Of a DNA stretch of 64,000 nt, positions 41,345 through 50,301 are shown in pieces (the stretch's first letter is position 1; every line of letters begins with the position of its first letter). Origin of the DNA: Syntrophaceae bacterium UBA5744 (lineage in GTDB: Bacteria > Desulfobacterota > Syntrophia > Syntrophales > UBA2192); assembly GCA_002419215.1 (NCBI GenBank), contig DIFQ01000075.1:15117-79116 (forward strand), in the 5' to 3' direction. Both the position numbers and the translations under genes were made by a program. A model generated the notes under the pieces. It worked only from the letters and a program-made list of their open reading frames with translations. It searched no databases and was not told where the DNA came from.

Positions 41345-42529
41345 ATGAAATATATCGATGAGATGGATCTGAAAGGGAAACGGGTGCTGTTCCGCTTCGA
41401 CTTCAACGTCCCCCTTGATGCGAATCAGAACATCACCGACGACACGAGAATCCGTTCCGTACTGCCCACCATCAACTACGCCCTCGATGAAAATGCCAAG
41501 GTCATCATTGCCTCCCACCTCGGCAGGCCGAAGGGGAAGTTCGTCGAGAAGATGAGCCTGGCCCCGGTGGCCAAGAGGCTCTCGCGGCTTCTCGGCAAGA
41601 GTGTGACCCTTGCGAAGGACGTCACCGGGCCCGAGGTCAGGAAAACCGTCGAGGCCATGAAACCGGGCGATATCGTCATGCTGGAGAACCTGAGGTTCGA
41701 TGCCAGGGAGGAGAAGAACGACGAGGAATTTTCACGGGAGCTGGCAAGCTACGCCGATGTCTACATCGACGATGCCTTCGGCAATGCGCACCGCAGCCAC
41801 GCTTCGAATGTGGGGATCACGAAGTTCGTCCCGACTTGCGGGGCCGGCTTCCTCATGAAGAAGGAGCTGACCTACTTCAGCAAGGCCCTCGAGAAACCGG
41901 CGCGGCCGCTGGTGGCCATCGTCGGGGGCTCCAAGGTGTCGGGCAAACTCGAGGCCCTCGCCAACATGATCAAGCGGGTCAACAAGATGGTGATCGGCGG
42001 CGGCATGGCCTTCACGTTTCTCAAGGCGCAGGGCGTCGAGGTCGGCAAGTCGATTGTCGAGGAAGAGCTGATCGAAAAGGCCAGGGAAGTTCTGGAAACG
42101 GCGAAGAAGCTGGGCGTGAAGGTCTACCTGCCCGTAGACTGCGTCATCGCGGAAAGCAAGGATCCCGAAGCGGAGACGAAGATCGTGCCCATCCAGGAAA
42201 TCAATCCGCAGTGGATGGGGCTCGACATCGGCCCTGCCACGATCACCCTCTTTACGGAGGCCCTGAACAACGCGAAGACGATCGTGTGGAACGGTCCCAT
42301 GGGTGTTTTCGAAATCGACGCCTTCAGCCGCGGGACCTCGGCACTGGCCCACAGTGTAGCCAACTCCTACGCCCTCTCCATCGTCGGGGGCGGAGACACG
42401 GATGTGGCCATCGACAAGGCGGGTGAGCGCGACAACATGTCCTACATCTCCACGGGCGGCGGGGCTTTTCTGGAATTGCTGGAAGGCAAGGAGCTGCCAG
42501 CCGTGAAGGCCCTCAAGAAGTCCAAGTGA
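41345..42529 (+). CDS. pgk: Phosphoglycerate kinase
   Basis: Glycolytic/gluconeogenic enzyme converting 1,3-bisphosphoglycerate and ADP to 3-phosphoglycerate and ATP. The 394-residue product has [21 protein letters not shown], the hinge and nucleotide site ([23 protein letters not shown]) and the C-terminal [13 protein letters not shown], close to the family GGGDS motif. AGAGGTGAAAGA precedes the ATG. It stands alone between its own promoter and a strong terminator. It would act next to the phosphoglycerate mutase reaction, relevant to the permuted enzyme at 30121. Confidence 0.97.
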   Translation: MKYIDEMDLKGKRVLFRFDFNVPLDANQNITDDTRIRSVLPTINYALDENAKVIIASHLGRPKGKFVEKMSLAPVAKRLSRLLGKSVTLAKDVTGPEVRKTVEAMKPGDIVMLENLRFDAREEKNDEEFSRELASYADVYIDDAFGNAHRSHASNVGITKFVPTCGAGFLMKKELTYFSKALEKPARPLVAIVGGSKVSGKLEALANMIKRVNKMVIGGGMAFTFLKAQGVEVGKSIVEEELIEKAREVLETAKKLGVKVYLPVDCVIAESKDPEAETKIVPIQEINPQWMGLDIGPATITLFTEALNNAKTIVWNGPMGVFEIDAFSRGTSALAHSVANSYALSIVGGGDTDVAIDKAGERDNMSYISTGGGAFLELLEGKELPAVKALKKSK

Positions 42530-42545
42530 TCCGATGAGGCGTTCG

Positions 42546-42582
42546 AAAGGGAGCAGAAGAGCCCCTTCTGCTCCCTTTTTTT
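42546..42582 (+). terminator. Intrinsic terminator after pgk
   Basis: Perfect 14-bp stem AAAGGGAGCAGAAG (42546-42559) with its complement (42565-42578), 5-base loop, T run to 42582. Confidence 0.96.
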
Positions 42583-42597
42583 ATTCCCTGCCGGATC

Positions 42598-42660
42598 GAT
42601 ACCCCGCAGCTTGCTGCGTAAAGTCGGTTCTCAAGCAGGGATACCTTGCAGCTTGCCGCG
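42598..42660. repeat. Two direct copies of a REP-like palindromic element
   Basis: GATACCCCGCAGCTTGCTGC (from 42598) and GATACCTTGCAGCTTGCCGC (from 42640) match at 18 of 21 positions. The core GCAGC-TT-GCTGC forms a hairpin. Lies between the pgk terminator and truA. Confidence 0.7.
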
Positions 42661-42783
42661 AGGCAGTTCATTGGAAGAATCCGGCACGAGTATCCTTCTC
42701 GAGAATATCGATGTGAACGACTCTCCACCGACGATTATCCCGGTTTTCATTGGCGCGATTTTCCTGTAAGATCCACACGAACC

Positions 42784-43524
42784 ATGAGAAACATCAAACT
42801 CATCATCGAATACGACGGGGCCGCCTACAACGGCTGGCAGCGGCAGGCCGACGTCCTCACCATCCAGCAGGTGATGGAGGACACCCTTTCGAGAATCGTC
42901 AACGACAAGGTGGTCCTCATCGCCTCGAGCCGGACCGACACGGGGGTTCATGCCCTCAATCAGGTGGCGAACTTCCGGACGTCCACGAAGCTGCCCCTGC
43001 GCAATCTGCACCTGGGAGCGAACAGCCTGCTTCCCCCGGATATCGTGGTGAGAGAAATGAGCGAGGTGCCCTGGGACTTCCATTCGCAATATCATGCCCG
43101 AGGCAAAATCTACCACTACCGGATCTACAACAACCCCGTCCGGGCGGCGCTTGACAGGGGCATCTGCTGGTTCGTCCATCGCCCGCTGGACCTCGAGGCC
43201 ATGGGAAGGGCGTCGAGGCATCTTCAGGGCACCCACGACTTCAATGCTTTCTGTGCGGCGCAGTGCGACGTGGAAGACCGGGTGAGAACCGTGACGGACG
43301 CGGGCTTCGACAGGGAGGAGGGGGGGATGATCGTCTTCCGGATCGAGGCCGACGGGTTCCTGCGGCACATGGTGCGGAACATCGTAGGGACGCTCGTCGA
43401 CATCGGGAAGGGAAGAATCCCGGAAAAGGACATCATCCGAATCCTCGAAGCGCGGGACCGCAAACTGGCCGGCCAGGCAGCCCCGGCGCGGGGTCTCTGC
43501 CTCATGGAGGTGAAATACGAATGA
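42784..43524 (+). CDS. truA: tRNA pseudouridine(38-40) synthase
   Basis: TruA isomerises uridines 38-40 of the anticodon arm. The 246-residue product has IEYDGAAYNGWQRQ at the N-terminus, the catalytic Asp in SRTDTGVHALNQVANF (about residue 53-55), and the C-terminal GFLRHMVRNIVG. ATG 42784 is preferred over upstream open frame starts because it gives the family N-terminus. There is no Shine-Dalgarno, and a weak promoter (TTTTCA 42744-42749, TAAGAT 42767-42772) would make the transcript nearly leaderless. It overlaps rfbD by 4 bases (ATGA). Confidence 0.96.
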   Translation: MRNIKLIIEYDGAAYNGWQRQADVLTIQQVMEDTLSRIVNDKVVLIASSRTDTGVHALNQVANFRTSTKLPLRNLHLGANSLLPPDIVVREMSEVPWDFHSQYHARGKIYHYRIYNNPVRAALDRGICWFVHRPLDLEAMGRASRHLQGTHDFNAFCAAQCDVEDRVRTVTDAGFDREEGGMIVFRIEADGFLRHMVRNIVGTLVDIGKGRIPEKDIIRILEARDRKLAGQAAPARGLCLMEVKYE

Positions 43525-44375
43525 GAATACTGGTCATGGGCCACAAGGGTATGCTGGGAAGCGACCTCATGGACGTCCTGGAAAGAAGCCACGAGGTCGG
43601 CGGCGTCGACATGGGGGAATTCGACATCACGTCCGCCGCGGACTGCCTCCGGGTGATCGGGGAATTCAGCCCCGCTGTGGTTGTCAACGCTGCGGCGTAC
43701 ACCGACGTGGACGGCTGCGAGACAAACCGCGACGCCTGCTTCGCCGTCAATGCCGAGGGAATCCTCAACGTGGCCGTTGCCTGCCGGGACCGGGGGGCGA
43801 AGGTTGTGCACTACAGCACCGACTATGTATTTGACGGGACCAAGGGGGAGCCCTACCTCGAGGAAGACCCCTGCAGGCCCATCAACACTTATGGCGCCTC
43901 CAAGCGCAAAGGCGAGGAGCACCTGATCGAGACCCTGGAGAACCACGTGCTCATCCGCACGGCCTGGCTCTACGGCAGGCAGGGGAAGAACTTCGTCAAG
44001 GCGATCCTGGCGAAGGCCAGGGAGGAAGGCGTGCTGCGGGTCGTCGACGACCAGGTGGGCTCGCCTACGTGCAGCCTCGATCTGGCCCAGGCGACGAAGA
44101 TCCTGATCGAGATGGACTGCCGCGGCACCTATCATGTCACGAACCGGGGCGTCTGCAGCTGGTACCAGTTCGCGCAGCGCATCCTCGAGTATGCCCAGGT
44201 GTCCGGCGTGACCGTGGAGCCGATCAAGTCCGGCGATCTCAACCGGAAGGCCGCGCGCCCGGCCTACTCGGTCCTGAGCAACCGCAAGTTCATGGGGGCG
44301 ACAAAAAAAACCATGAGGCCCTGGCAGGTCGCCCTGAACGACTATCTCACCGGTCAGAGCCACATCCACCGATAA
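43521..44375 (+). CDS. rfbD: dTDP-4-dehydrorhamnose reductase
   Basis: Short-chain dehydrogenase that makes dTDP-L-rhamnose for surface polysaccharides. The 284-residue product has a slightly altered NAD(P) loop (GHKGMLGSDL), STDYVFDG, the YGASK catalytic Tyr-Lys pair and VDDQVGSPTCSLDLA, all typical of RfbD/RmlD. No other rml genes are adjacent. The ATGA overlap with truA indicates translational coupling. A heptamer array of six GGG tracts follows its stop. Confidence 0.93.
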   Translation: MRILVMGHKGMLGSDLMDVLERSHEVGGVDMGEFDITSAADCLRVIGEFSPAVVVNAAAYTDVDGCETNRDACFAVNAEGILNVAVACRDRGAKVVHYSTDYVFDGTKGEPYLEEDPCRPINTYGASKRKGEEHLIETLENHVLIRTAWLYGRQGKNFVKAILAKAREEGVLRVVDDQVGSPTCSLDLAQATKILIEMDCRGTYHVTNRGVCSWYQFAQRILEYAQVSGVTVEPIKSGDLNRKAARPAYSVLSNRKFMGATKKTMRPWQVALNDYLTGQSHIHR

Positions 44376-44380
44376 ATACA

Positions 44381-44418
44381 GGGTATCGGGTCTAGGGTCT
44401 AGGGTCTAGGGTATCGGG
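44381..44418. repeat. Heptamer array (GGGTCTA family), six GGG tracts
   Basis: GGGTATC, three perfect GGGTCTA, GGGTATC, GGG in strict 7-base step, 6 bases after the rfbD stop. GGG tracts separated by 4-base loops meet the usual G-quadruplex pattern on the sense strand. Confidence 0.92.
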
Positions 44419-44486
44419 AGTGGAAAAATTCTTTTTCTCTTTGACCTTTGACAAGTGATCTGTGGCCTTGAAAGCGAGGTTTGGAT

Positions 44487-46265
44487 TTGAACCGAAGGAT
44501 CACAATACTTCCCGGGGAGGTTGCCTCGAAGATTGCCGCCGGCGAAGTCGTCGAGCGGCCCTCGTCGATCGTCAAGGAGCTCCTGGAGAATGCCCTCGAC
44601 GCGGGCGCCACGGACATCACGATCGAGCTGCGCGGCGGCGGGAAGGAGCTGATCCGGATCGTCGACAACGGGTCGGGCATCGAGCCGGGGGATGTCCCCC
44701 TGGCGTTTGAGCGCCATGCCACGAGCAAGATCCTCACCGTGGCGGACCTCTACGATGTGCGGTCCTTCGGGTTCAGGGGGGAGGCGCTTCCGAGCATCGC
44801 GGCCGTGTCCCGCGTGGAAATGGCCACGCGGCGTCGCGGCGATGTGGCGGGGACGCGCATCGTCGCGGAGAGCGGCCGAATTCTCGCAAACGAGGCCGTC
44901 GGCTGCCCCGAGGGGACCACGATCGCCGTGAGCCGCATCTTCGATTCTCTGCCCGTGCGCAAGAAGTTCCTGAGGCAGGATTCCACGGAACAGGGGCACT
45001 GCCTGGACATCATCGTTCGTGTGCTGCTTCCCCACGGGCGGGTGAGGGCGAAGGTTGCGGCTGCAACCCGGACCCTTCTCGAAATCCCCCGCACGGAGAG
45101 CCTCCGCGAGCGGATCGTCCTGATGCTGGGAAGCGATCTGAGAAATCACCTCGTAGACGTCGAGGGGGACGGCCCGGGCATGCGCCTGTCGGGTTTTGTG
45201 TCCCGGCCCGACTTCACCCGGTCTTCGACGAGGAGCATGTTCTTCTACGTCAACGGCCGCTATGTCCGGGACGTCGTGCTCTCCCAGGCCGTCATGAACG
45301 CCTGCCGCAACCTCATCGAGGCGCGCAAGTACCCCGCCTGCGCCCTCTTCATCGAGATGCCCCCCGATGCGATCGATGTCAACGTCCACCCCGCCAAACT
45401 GGAGGTGCGATTCCGGCGCCCGCAGGATGTGCGGGAACTGCTCCAGAGGGGCCTGTCGGAGGCCCTCTCGGGGGTGAGACCGACGACAGGGGCCTCCCCG
45501 GCCGTCGAGACGCACCGATGGCATGAGGCCCCGGGCCGCACCGGCGTTTACGAGGCGCTGAGGCGCTACAGCATCACGTCGGGCATCGCCGGGTTGCCCG
45601 CGCCGGCCCCCGGCCCTGCCGAGGACGTCCCTGACTTTGCGGAAGGGCAGGAAGGCCTCTTCTCGATGCGCTCCGCCGGGAGGACTCCGGTGTCCTTCTC
45701 CTCGCTGGGCTACCTGGGACAGATCGAGGGGACGTATCTCGTTTTCTCGGCCCCGGGCGTGATGATCCTGCTCGATCAGCACGCGGCCCACGAGCGGATC
45801 CTGTTCGAGAAACTGAAGCGGTCGAAGGATGCGGGCCTCGAGGTGCAGAGCCTGCTCATTCCCGAGCTCCTGGAAATGAGCCCGAGGGATTTCCATCTGC
45901 TCGTTGCGTCGCGGGAACTGCTGCAGGAGGCGGGTGTGGAGGTGGCGCCCTTCGGAGAAAACACGGCCATCGTCAAGTCCGTTCCGTCCCTGCTGGGCCA
46001 GGCGGACGTGAAGGCCCTCGTGCGGGAGATCCTGGACGGGATATCCGACTCGGGGCTGCCGCAGGACGAAAAGCGCCACCGGATCCTGATCGGCATGGCC
46101 TGCCGGGGGGCGATCAAGGCGCACCAGGCCCTCACGGTCGATGAGGTGCGCCGCCTGTGCCGGGACCTTGACAGCATTCCCTTCGCCTCCAATTGTCCCC
46201 ATGGAAGACCCGTTTTCATCGAACTGCCGGCCGCGGTGATCGAGAGGATGTTTAAACGAACGTGA
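44487..46265 (+). CDS. mutL: DNA mismatch repair protein MutL
   Basis: MutL couples mismatch recognition by MutS to strand removal. The 592-residue product has the GHKL ATPase (AGEVVERPSSIVKELLENALDAGA, DNGSGI, FGFRGEALPSIAAVS), a linker (about 340-400) and the dimer/endonuclease domain. DQHAAHERI, GMACRGAIKAHQAL and FASNCPHGRP suggest a zinc-site nuclease of the latent type, though the usual DQHA(X)2E(X)4E reads DQHAAHERILFE. The TTG at 44487 follows GAGG with 7-base spacing; a TTG at 44481 is possible. No mutS in the window. Confidence 0.95.
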   Translation: MNRRITILPGEVASKIAAGEVVERPSSIVKELLENALDAGATDITIELRGGGKELIRIVDNGSGIEPGDVPLAFERHATSKILTVADLYDVRSFGFRGEALPSIAAVSRVEMATRRRGDVAGTRIVAESGRILANEAVGCPEGTTIAVSRIFDSLPVRKKFLRQDSTEQGHCLDIIVRVLLPHGRVRAKVAAATRTLLEIPRTESLRERIVLMLGSDLRNHLVDVEGDGPGMRLSGFVSRPDFTRSSTRSMFFYVNGRYVRDVVLSQAVMNACRNLIEARKYPACALFIEMPPDAIDVNVHPAKLEVRFRRPQDVRELLQRGLSEALSGVRPTTGASPAVETHRWHEAPGRTGVYEALRRYSITSGIAGLPAPAPGPAEDVPDFAEGQEGLFSMRSAGRTPVSFSSLGYLGQIEGTYLVFSAPGVMILLDQHAAHERILFEKLKRSKDAGLEVQSLLIPELLEMSPRDFHLLVASRELLQEAGVEVAPFGENTAIVKSVPSLLGQADVKALVREILDGISDSGLPQDEKRHRILIGMACRGAIKAHQALTVDEVRRLCRDLDSIPFASNCPHGRPVFIELPAAVIERMFKRT

Positions 46266-46268
46266 GAG

Positions 46269-46299
46269 GGGTATCGGGTCTAGGGGATCGGGTATAGGG
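46269..46299. repeat. Heptamer array (GGGTATC family) filling the mutL-miaA gap
   Basis: GGGTATC, GGGTCTA, GGGGATC, GGGTATA, GGG in strict 7-base step. It occupies 31 of the 35 bases between mutL and the GTG start of miaA, so it also takes the place of a normal ribosome site. Confidence 0.88.
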
Positions 46300-46300
46300 T

Positions 46301-47275
46301 GTGGAGAAGAAGCCGAAAATTGTCATCATTCTGGGACCGACGGCTGTCGGGAAGACGGACCTTGCACTGGATCTGGCGACGGGTTTCGGCGGCGAGATCA
46401 TCAGCGCCGATTCCATGCAGGTCTATCGCCACCTCGACATCGGCACCTCGAAGCCCACGCGGGAAGAGCGGGCCCGAGTGCCCCATCATCTCATCGACAT
46501 CGTCGATCCCGACGAAGAGTTCAGCGCGGCGCTCTTCGACAGGCAGGCGGAACGCATCATCGGGGATCTCCAGGGGCGGAAAACCATCTTCGTCGCGGGC
46601 GGCACCGGACTCTACATCCGGGCCCTCACAGGCGGGATCATCGAGGGGCCCGGCCCCGGCGGGGAGCGGAGGAAGCTCTACCGGGAACGGCTTGAAAGCG
46701 AGGACAAAGAGCTCCTGTATGCCCGTCTGAAAGAGATGGACCCGGAGGCGGCCGGTCGGATTCACCCCCACGACGGGGTGCGGATCATCCGGGCCCTCGA
46801 GATCGCCGAGCTGGCCGGGGAACGCATATCCGAAAAGCAGAGGCGCCACGGGTTCCGGCAGGTGCGATACGAGTGTCTCAAGGTCGGGCTCTACCGGGAC
46901 CGGGAGGAGCTTTACGGCAGGATCGACAGCCGCGCGGGACAGATGGTCGAAGCCGGCCTGGTCCGGGAGACCGAAGAGATTCTCAGTCTTGGCTACGATG
47001 AAAAAATAAAGCCGTTCCAATCACTTGGATATCGATATTTCATCCAATACATCAAGGGGAAATTGACGCTCGATGAGGCCCTGCGGTCCATGCAGCGCGA
47101 TACCCGTCATTATGCCCGCAGGCAGATGACCTGGTTCAGGGGGGAAGGCGATATCGAGTGGTTTCATCCCGACGAAGCCGGACGGATCGAGGCGCGAATA
47201 GACAGGTTCCTCGGCAGACGCCAGGATAGGGTCCGGCCCGGGCTCGGGGGCGATGATTCCTTGAAAAATCCTTGA
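46301..47275 (+). CDS. miaA: tRNA dimethylallyltransferase
   Basis: MiaA adds the isopentenyl group to A37 of tRNAs reading U-starting codons. The 324-residue product begins with the P-loop GPTAVGKTDLAL, then has SADSMQVYRHLDIGTSKP, the catalytic-region GGTGLYIRAL, the tRNA-binding insertion (about 115-200), and RQMTWFRG near the C-terminus. The GTG start directly follows the heptamer array. mutL-miaA adjacency is common in bacteria. The prenyl donor would come from the MEP pathway (ispD, ispF). Confidence 0.96.
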   Translation: MEKKPKIVIILGPTAVGKTDLALDLATGFGGEIISADSMQVYRHLDIGTSKPTREERARVPHHLIDIVDPDEEFSAALFDRQAERIIGDLQGRKTIFVAGGTGLYIRALTGGIIEGPGPGGERRKLYRERLESEDKELLYARLKEMDPEAAGRIHPHDGVRIIRALEIAELAGERISEKQRRHGFRQVRYECLKVGLYRDREELYGRIDSRAGQMVEAGLVRETEEILSLGYDEKIKPFQSLGYRYFIQYIKGKLTLDEALRSMQRDTRHYARRQMTWFRGEGDIEWFHPDEAGRIEARIDRFLGRRQDRVRPGLGGDDSLKNP

Positions 47276-47300
47276 CTTGAGCACGCCGACCGGATACAAA
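47272..47300 (+). promoter_or_regulatory. Promoter of valS
   Basis: -35 TTGACT (47272-47277, overlapping the miaA stop), 17-base spacer, -10 TACAAA (47295-47300). The leader is about 120 bases; I see no T-box there. Confidence 0.6.
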
Positions 47301-47428
47301 AACCGGTCATCGCAGTCCCGTTGTGAGTCTGCCCCTTCATCGCCCGCTTTCCCGGCGGGAGAGCATGGAAGGAAAAGGGGGCAACTTGTTCATTTGGCGA
47401 GAAATTCGAAGGAATGCAGGGGGGAACG

Positions 47429-50074
47429 ATGGACCTGAATGCACTGCCGAAGGCCTATGAGTCAAAGGATGTGGAGGCAAAGTGGTACGAGTTCTGGCTC
47501 AAGAATAACTACTTCCACGCGCAGGATAAAAGTGACCGCAAGCCTTTCTGCATCGTCATCCCGCCCCCCAACGTAACGGGGATGCTCCACATGGGGCATG
47601 CCCTGAACAACACCCTGCAGGACATCATGACGCGCTACCGCCGCATGCAGGGCTACAACGCCCTCTGGATGCCCGGGATGGACCACGCGGGGATCGCCAC
47701 GCAGAACGTCGTCGAGCAGGAACTCGCCAAGGAAGGGAAGACCCGCCACGACCTGGGCCGCGAGAAGTTCATCGAACGGGTATGGGTGTGGAAGGAAAAG
47801 TACGGCGGCGTCATCCTGAACCAGCTCCAGCGGCTCGGCTGCTCCTGCGACTGGGAGCGGGAGCGATTTACCATGGACGAGGGGCTCTCCAGGGCCGTCC
47901 GCGAGGTGTTCGTCCGGCTCTGGCGCGACGGGCTTATCTACAAGGGCGACTACATCGTCAACTGGTGCCCCCGCTGCCACACGGCCATCTCGGACCTCGA
48001 GGTGGAGTTCGAGCAGGAGGCGAGCAACCTCTGGCACATCCGCTACCCCTACGCTGACGGCAAGGGTGAAATCAGCGTGGCCACCACGCGCCCCGAGACG
48101 ATGCTGGGCGACACGGCCGTGGCCGTCAACCCCAACGACCCTCGCTACAAGGACGTCATCGGAAAGATGGTGATCCTGCCGCTCGTCAACAAGGAGATCC
48201 CCATCATCGCCGACGACTACGTGACCATGGACTTCGGCTCCGGCGCCGTGAAGATCACCCCGTCCTGCGACCCGGCCGACTTCGCCATGGCCGAGCGCCA
48301 CAGCCTCGAGATCATCAAGATCATGGACGGCAGCGCCGTGATCAACGAAAACGGCGGCATCTACAAGGGGCAGGACCGCTACGAGGCGAGAAAGAACATC
48401 GTCCGGGACCTGGAGAAGGGCGGCTATCTCATCAAGATCGAGGACTACACCCACAACATCGGCCGCTGCTACCGCTGCAAGACCGACATCGAGCCCGCCG
48501 TCTCGGCACAGTACTTCGTCAAGGTGGCTCCCCTGGCCAAGACGGCCATATCCGCCGTCGTCAAGGGCGACACGAAGCTCATCCCCTCCATGTGGGACGC
48601 GACCTACTTCGAATGGATGAACAACATCCGCGACTGGTGCATCTCGCGCCAGATCTGGTGGGGCCACCGGATCCCCCTGTGGACCTGCGAGGGCTGCGGG
48701 GAGGTGATCGTGCAGACCGACGATCCGGCTCAGTGCCCCACGTGCGAGGGGAAGCAGCTGAAGCAGGAAGAGGACGTGCTGGACACGTGGTTCAGCTCGG
48801 CCCTGTGGCCCTTCACGACGCTGGGCTGGCCCGACGACAAGCCGGCCGTCAAGACCTTCTACCCCACGAGCCTCCTCATCACCGGGTTCGACATCCTCTT
48901 CTTCTGGGTGGCCCGCATGATGATGATGGGCCTCTACATCATGAAGGACGTGCCCTTCAAGCATGTCTACCTGCACGCGCTGGTGCGAGACGCGCACGGC
49001 GACAAGATGAGCAAGTCCAAGGGCAACATCATCGACCCCCTGGAGATGATCGACAAGTTCGGCGCCGACGCCTTCCGGTTCACCCTGGCCGCCTTCACGG
49101 CCCAGGGCCGCGACATCCGCATGTCCGAGGAGCGGATCGAGGGATACAAGCACTTCGTCAACAAGATCTGGAATGCCACGCGCCTGTGCATGATGAACCT
49201 CGAGGGCTACCCCGAGGGACCCGTCACCGTGAAGAATGGGGACTACTCGCTCGCCGACCGGTGGATCCGGGCCCGGCTCAACGACACGATTGCCGACGTG
49301 ACGCAGAGTCTCGACGAGTACCGCTTCAACGATGCGGCAGGCCACATCTACCGCTTCATCTGGCAGGAATTCTGCGACTGGTACCTGGAGCTGATCAAAC
49401 CGGTCCTGTACAGCAAGGACAATGCGGGCGCGAGGCTGGCGGCGCAGGAAACCATGATCACGGTGCTGCGCGCAAGCCTGGAGATCATGCACCCCTTCAT
49501 GCCCTTCGTCACCGAGGAGATCTGGCAGAAGATCTCGAAAAACGGGCCTTCCATCATGCTGGCCCCGTTCCCGACGGTGGACGAGCGGTTCAAAGACGAT
49601 GCGGCGGAGCGCGACATGGGGCTGCTGATGGAGATCATCGGCACGGTCCGGAACATCAAGGGCGAGAAGGGCATTTCGCCGTCCAAGAAGCTCAAGGCCA
49701 TGATTGCCATGGATGACAAGGCCCTCATGCCCCTGGTCGAGTCCGGCAGGGCCTACATCGTCAACCTGGCGCGCCTCGAAGATCTGGCCATCATCCAGCC
49801 CGGGCAGGAACCGAAGAATGCGGCAACGGGCGTGGCCGGTCCGCTGAAGGTGTTCCTTATCGTGGAAGGCGAAATCGACAAACCGGGCGAGAAGGCACGG
49901 CTGCAGAAAGAGATGGCCAAGATCGAGAAGGAACTGGCCCAGGCGAATCGCAAACTCGAGAACCCCGACTTCTGGCAGAAGGCGGCCCAGGCCGTCATCG
50001 ACAAGGAAGAGGCCAAGGCGAGGGCGTTGAACGAGCGGTTTGCGGTCCTTGAGGCCGCCCTCCGAAAGTTATAG
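47429..50074 (+). CDS. valS: Valine--tRNA ligase
   Basis: Class I synthetase charging tRNA-Val, with editing of misloaded threonine. The 881-residue product has PPPNVTGMLHMGHAL (HIGH-type motif), the editing domain (about 190-330; TTRPETMLGDTAV), KMSKSKGN near residue 525-532, the anticodon-binding helical domain and a C-terminal coiled-coil arm (about 810-881). ATG 47429 is chosen because GGGGGG precedes it by 5 bases; an ATG at 47414 is possible. Its GC-rich codon use gives a very long antisense open frame, which is not a gene. Confidence 0.97.
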   Translation: MDLNALPKAYESKDVEAKWYEFWLKNNYFHAQDKSDRKPFCIVIPPPNVTGMLHMGHALNNTLQDIMTRYRRMQGYNALWMPGMDHAGIATQNVVEQELAKEGKTRHDLGREKFIERVWVWKEKYGGVILNQLQRLGCSCDWERERFTMDEGLSRAVREVFVRLWRDGLIYKGDYIVNWCPRCHTAISDLEVEFEQEASNLWHIRYPYADGKGEISVATTRPETMLGDTAVAVNPNDPRYKDVIGKMVILPLVNKEIPIIADDYVTMDFGSGAVKITPSCDPADFAMAERHSLEIIKIMDGSAVINENGGIYKGQDRYEARKNIVRDLEKGGYLIKIEDYTHNIGRCYRCKTDIEPAVSAQYFVKVAPLAKTAISAVVKGDTKLIPSMWDATYFEWMNNIRDWCISRQIWWGHRIPLWTCEGCGEVIVQTDDPAQCPTCEGKQLKQEEDVLDTWFSSALWPFTTLGWPDDKPAVKTFYPTSLLITGFDILFFWVARMMMMGLYIMKDVPFKHVYLHALVRDAHGDKMSKSKGNIIDPLEMIDKFGADAFRFTLAAFTAQGRDIRMSEERIEGYKHFVNKIWNATRLCMMNLEGYPEGPVTVKNGDYSLADRWIRARLNDTIADVTQSLDEYRFNDAAGHIYRFIWQEFCDWYLELIKPVLYSKDNAGARLAAQETMITVLRASLEIMHPFMPFVTEEIWQKISKNGPSIMLAPFPTVDERFKDDAAERDMGLLMEIIGTVRNIKGEKGISPSKKLKAMIAMDDKALMPLVESGRAYIVNLARLEDLAIIQPGQEPKNAATGVAGPLKVFLIVEGEIDKPGEKARLQKEMAKIEKELAQANRKLENPDFWQKAAQAVIDKEEAKARALNERFAVLEAALRKL

Positions 50075-50135
50075 GCCGGCGGGAGCGGGGCATCCCCGCT
50101 TCAGTCATTATCATCGTCGTGCGGCTTCGAGGGGG

Positions 50136-50228
50136 TGAAGATCGGAAGATCGGAACTGAGGAAGAGCGGATAAGAAAATGAATGAGATCCACTCCGCGCT
50201 TCTGCTCTTCCGAGCTTCCTGACTTCAT
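50136..50228. repeat. Inverted 8-base-period repeat array (AAGATCGG type)
   Basis: Left units AAGATCGG, AAGATCGG, AACTGAGG, AAGAGCGG (50138-50169). Right units CTTCTGCT, CTTCCGAG, CTTCCTGA, CTTCATGT (50199-50230). Lies between valS and nadC. Confidence 0.82.
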
Positions 50229-50301
50229 GTGCTCCAGGGCGCAAGACATTTCTACGCAGCCCGGGAGATCCAAATCCCTTGCGGGTAAAGTGAGTGAGAG
50301 C

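Noticed and set aside
47301..47428. T-box riboswitch upstream of valS
   Set aside because: No T-box core sequence, specifier loop or antiterminator pair could be found in the leader.
47462..49492. Long open frame on the minus strand opposite valS (and similar ones opposite the P-type ATPase, suf and pgk genes)
   Set aside because: These are antisense shadows caused by GC-rich codon use; their translations are low-complexity and match no protein family, and the sense genes are certain.
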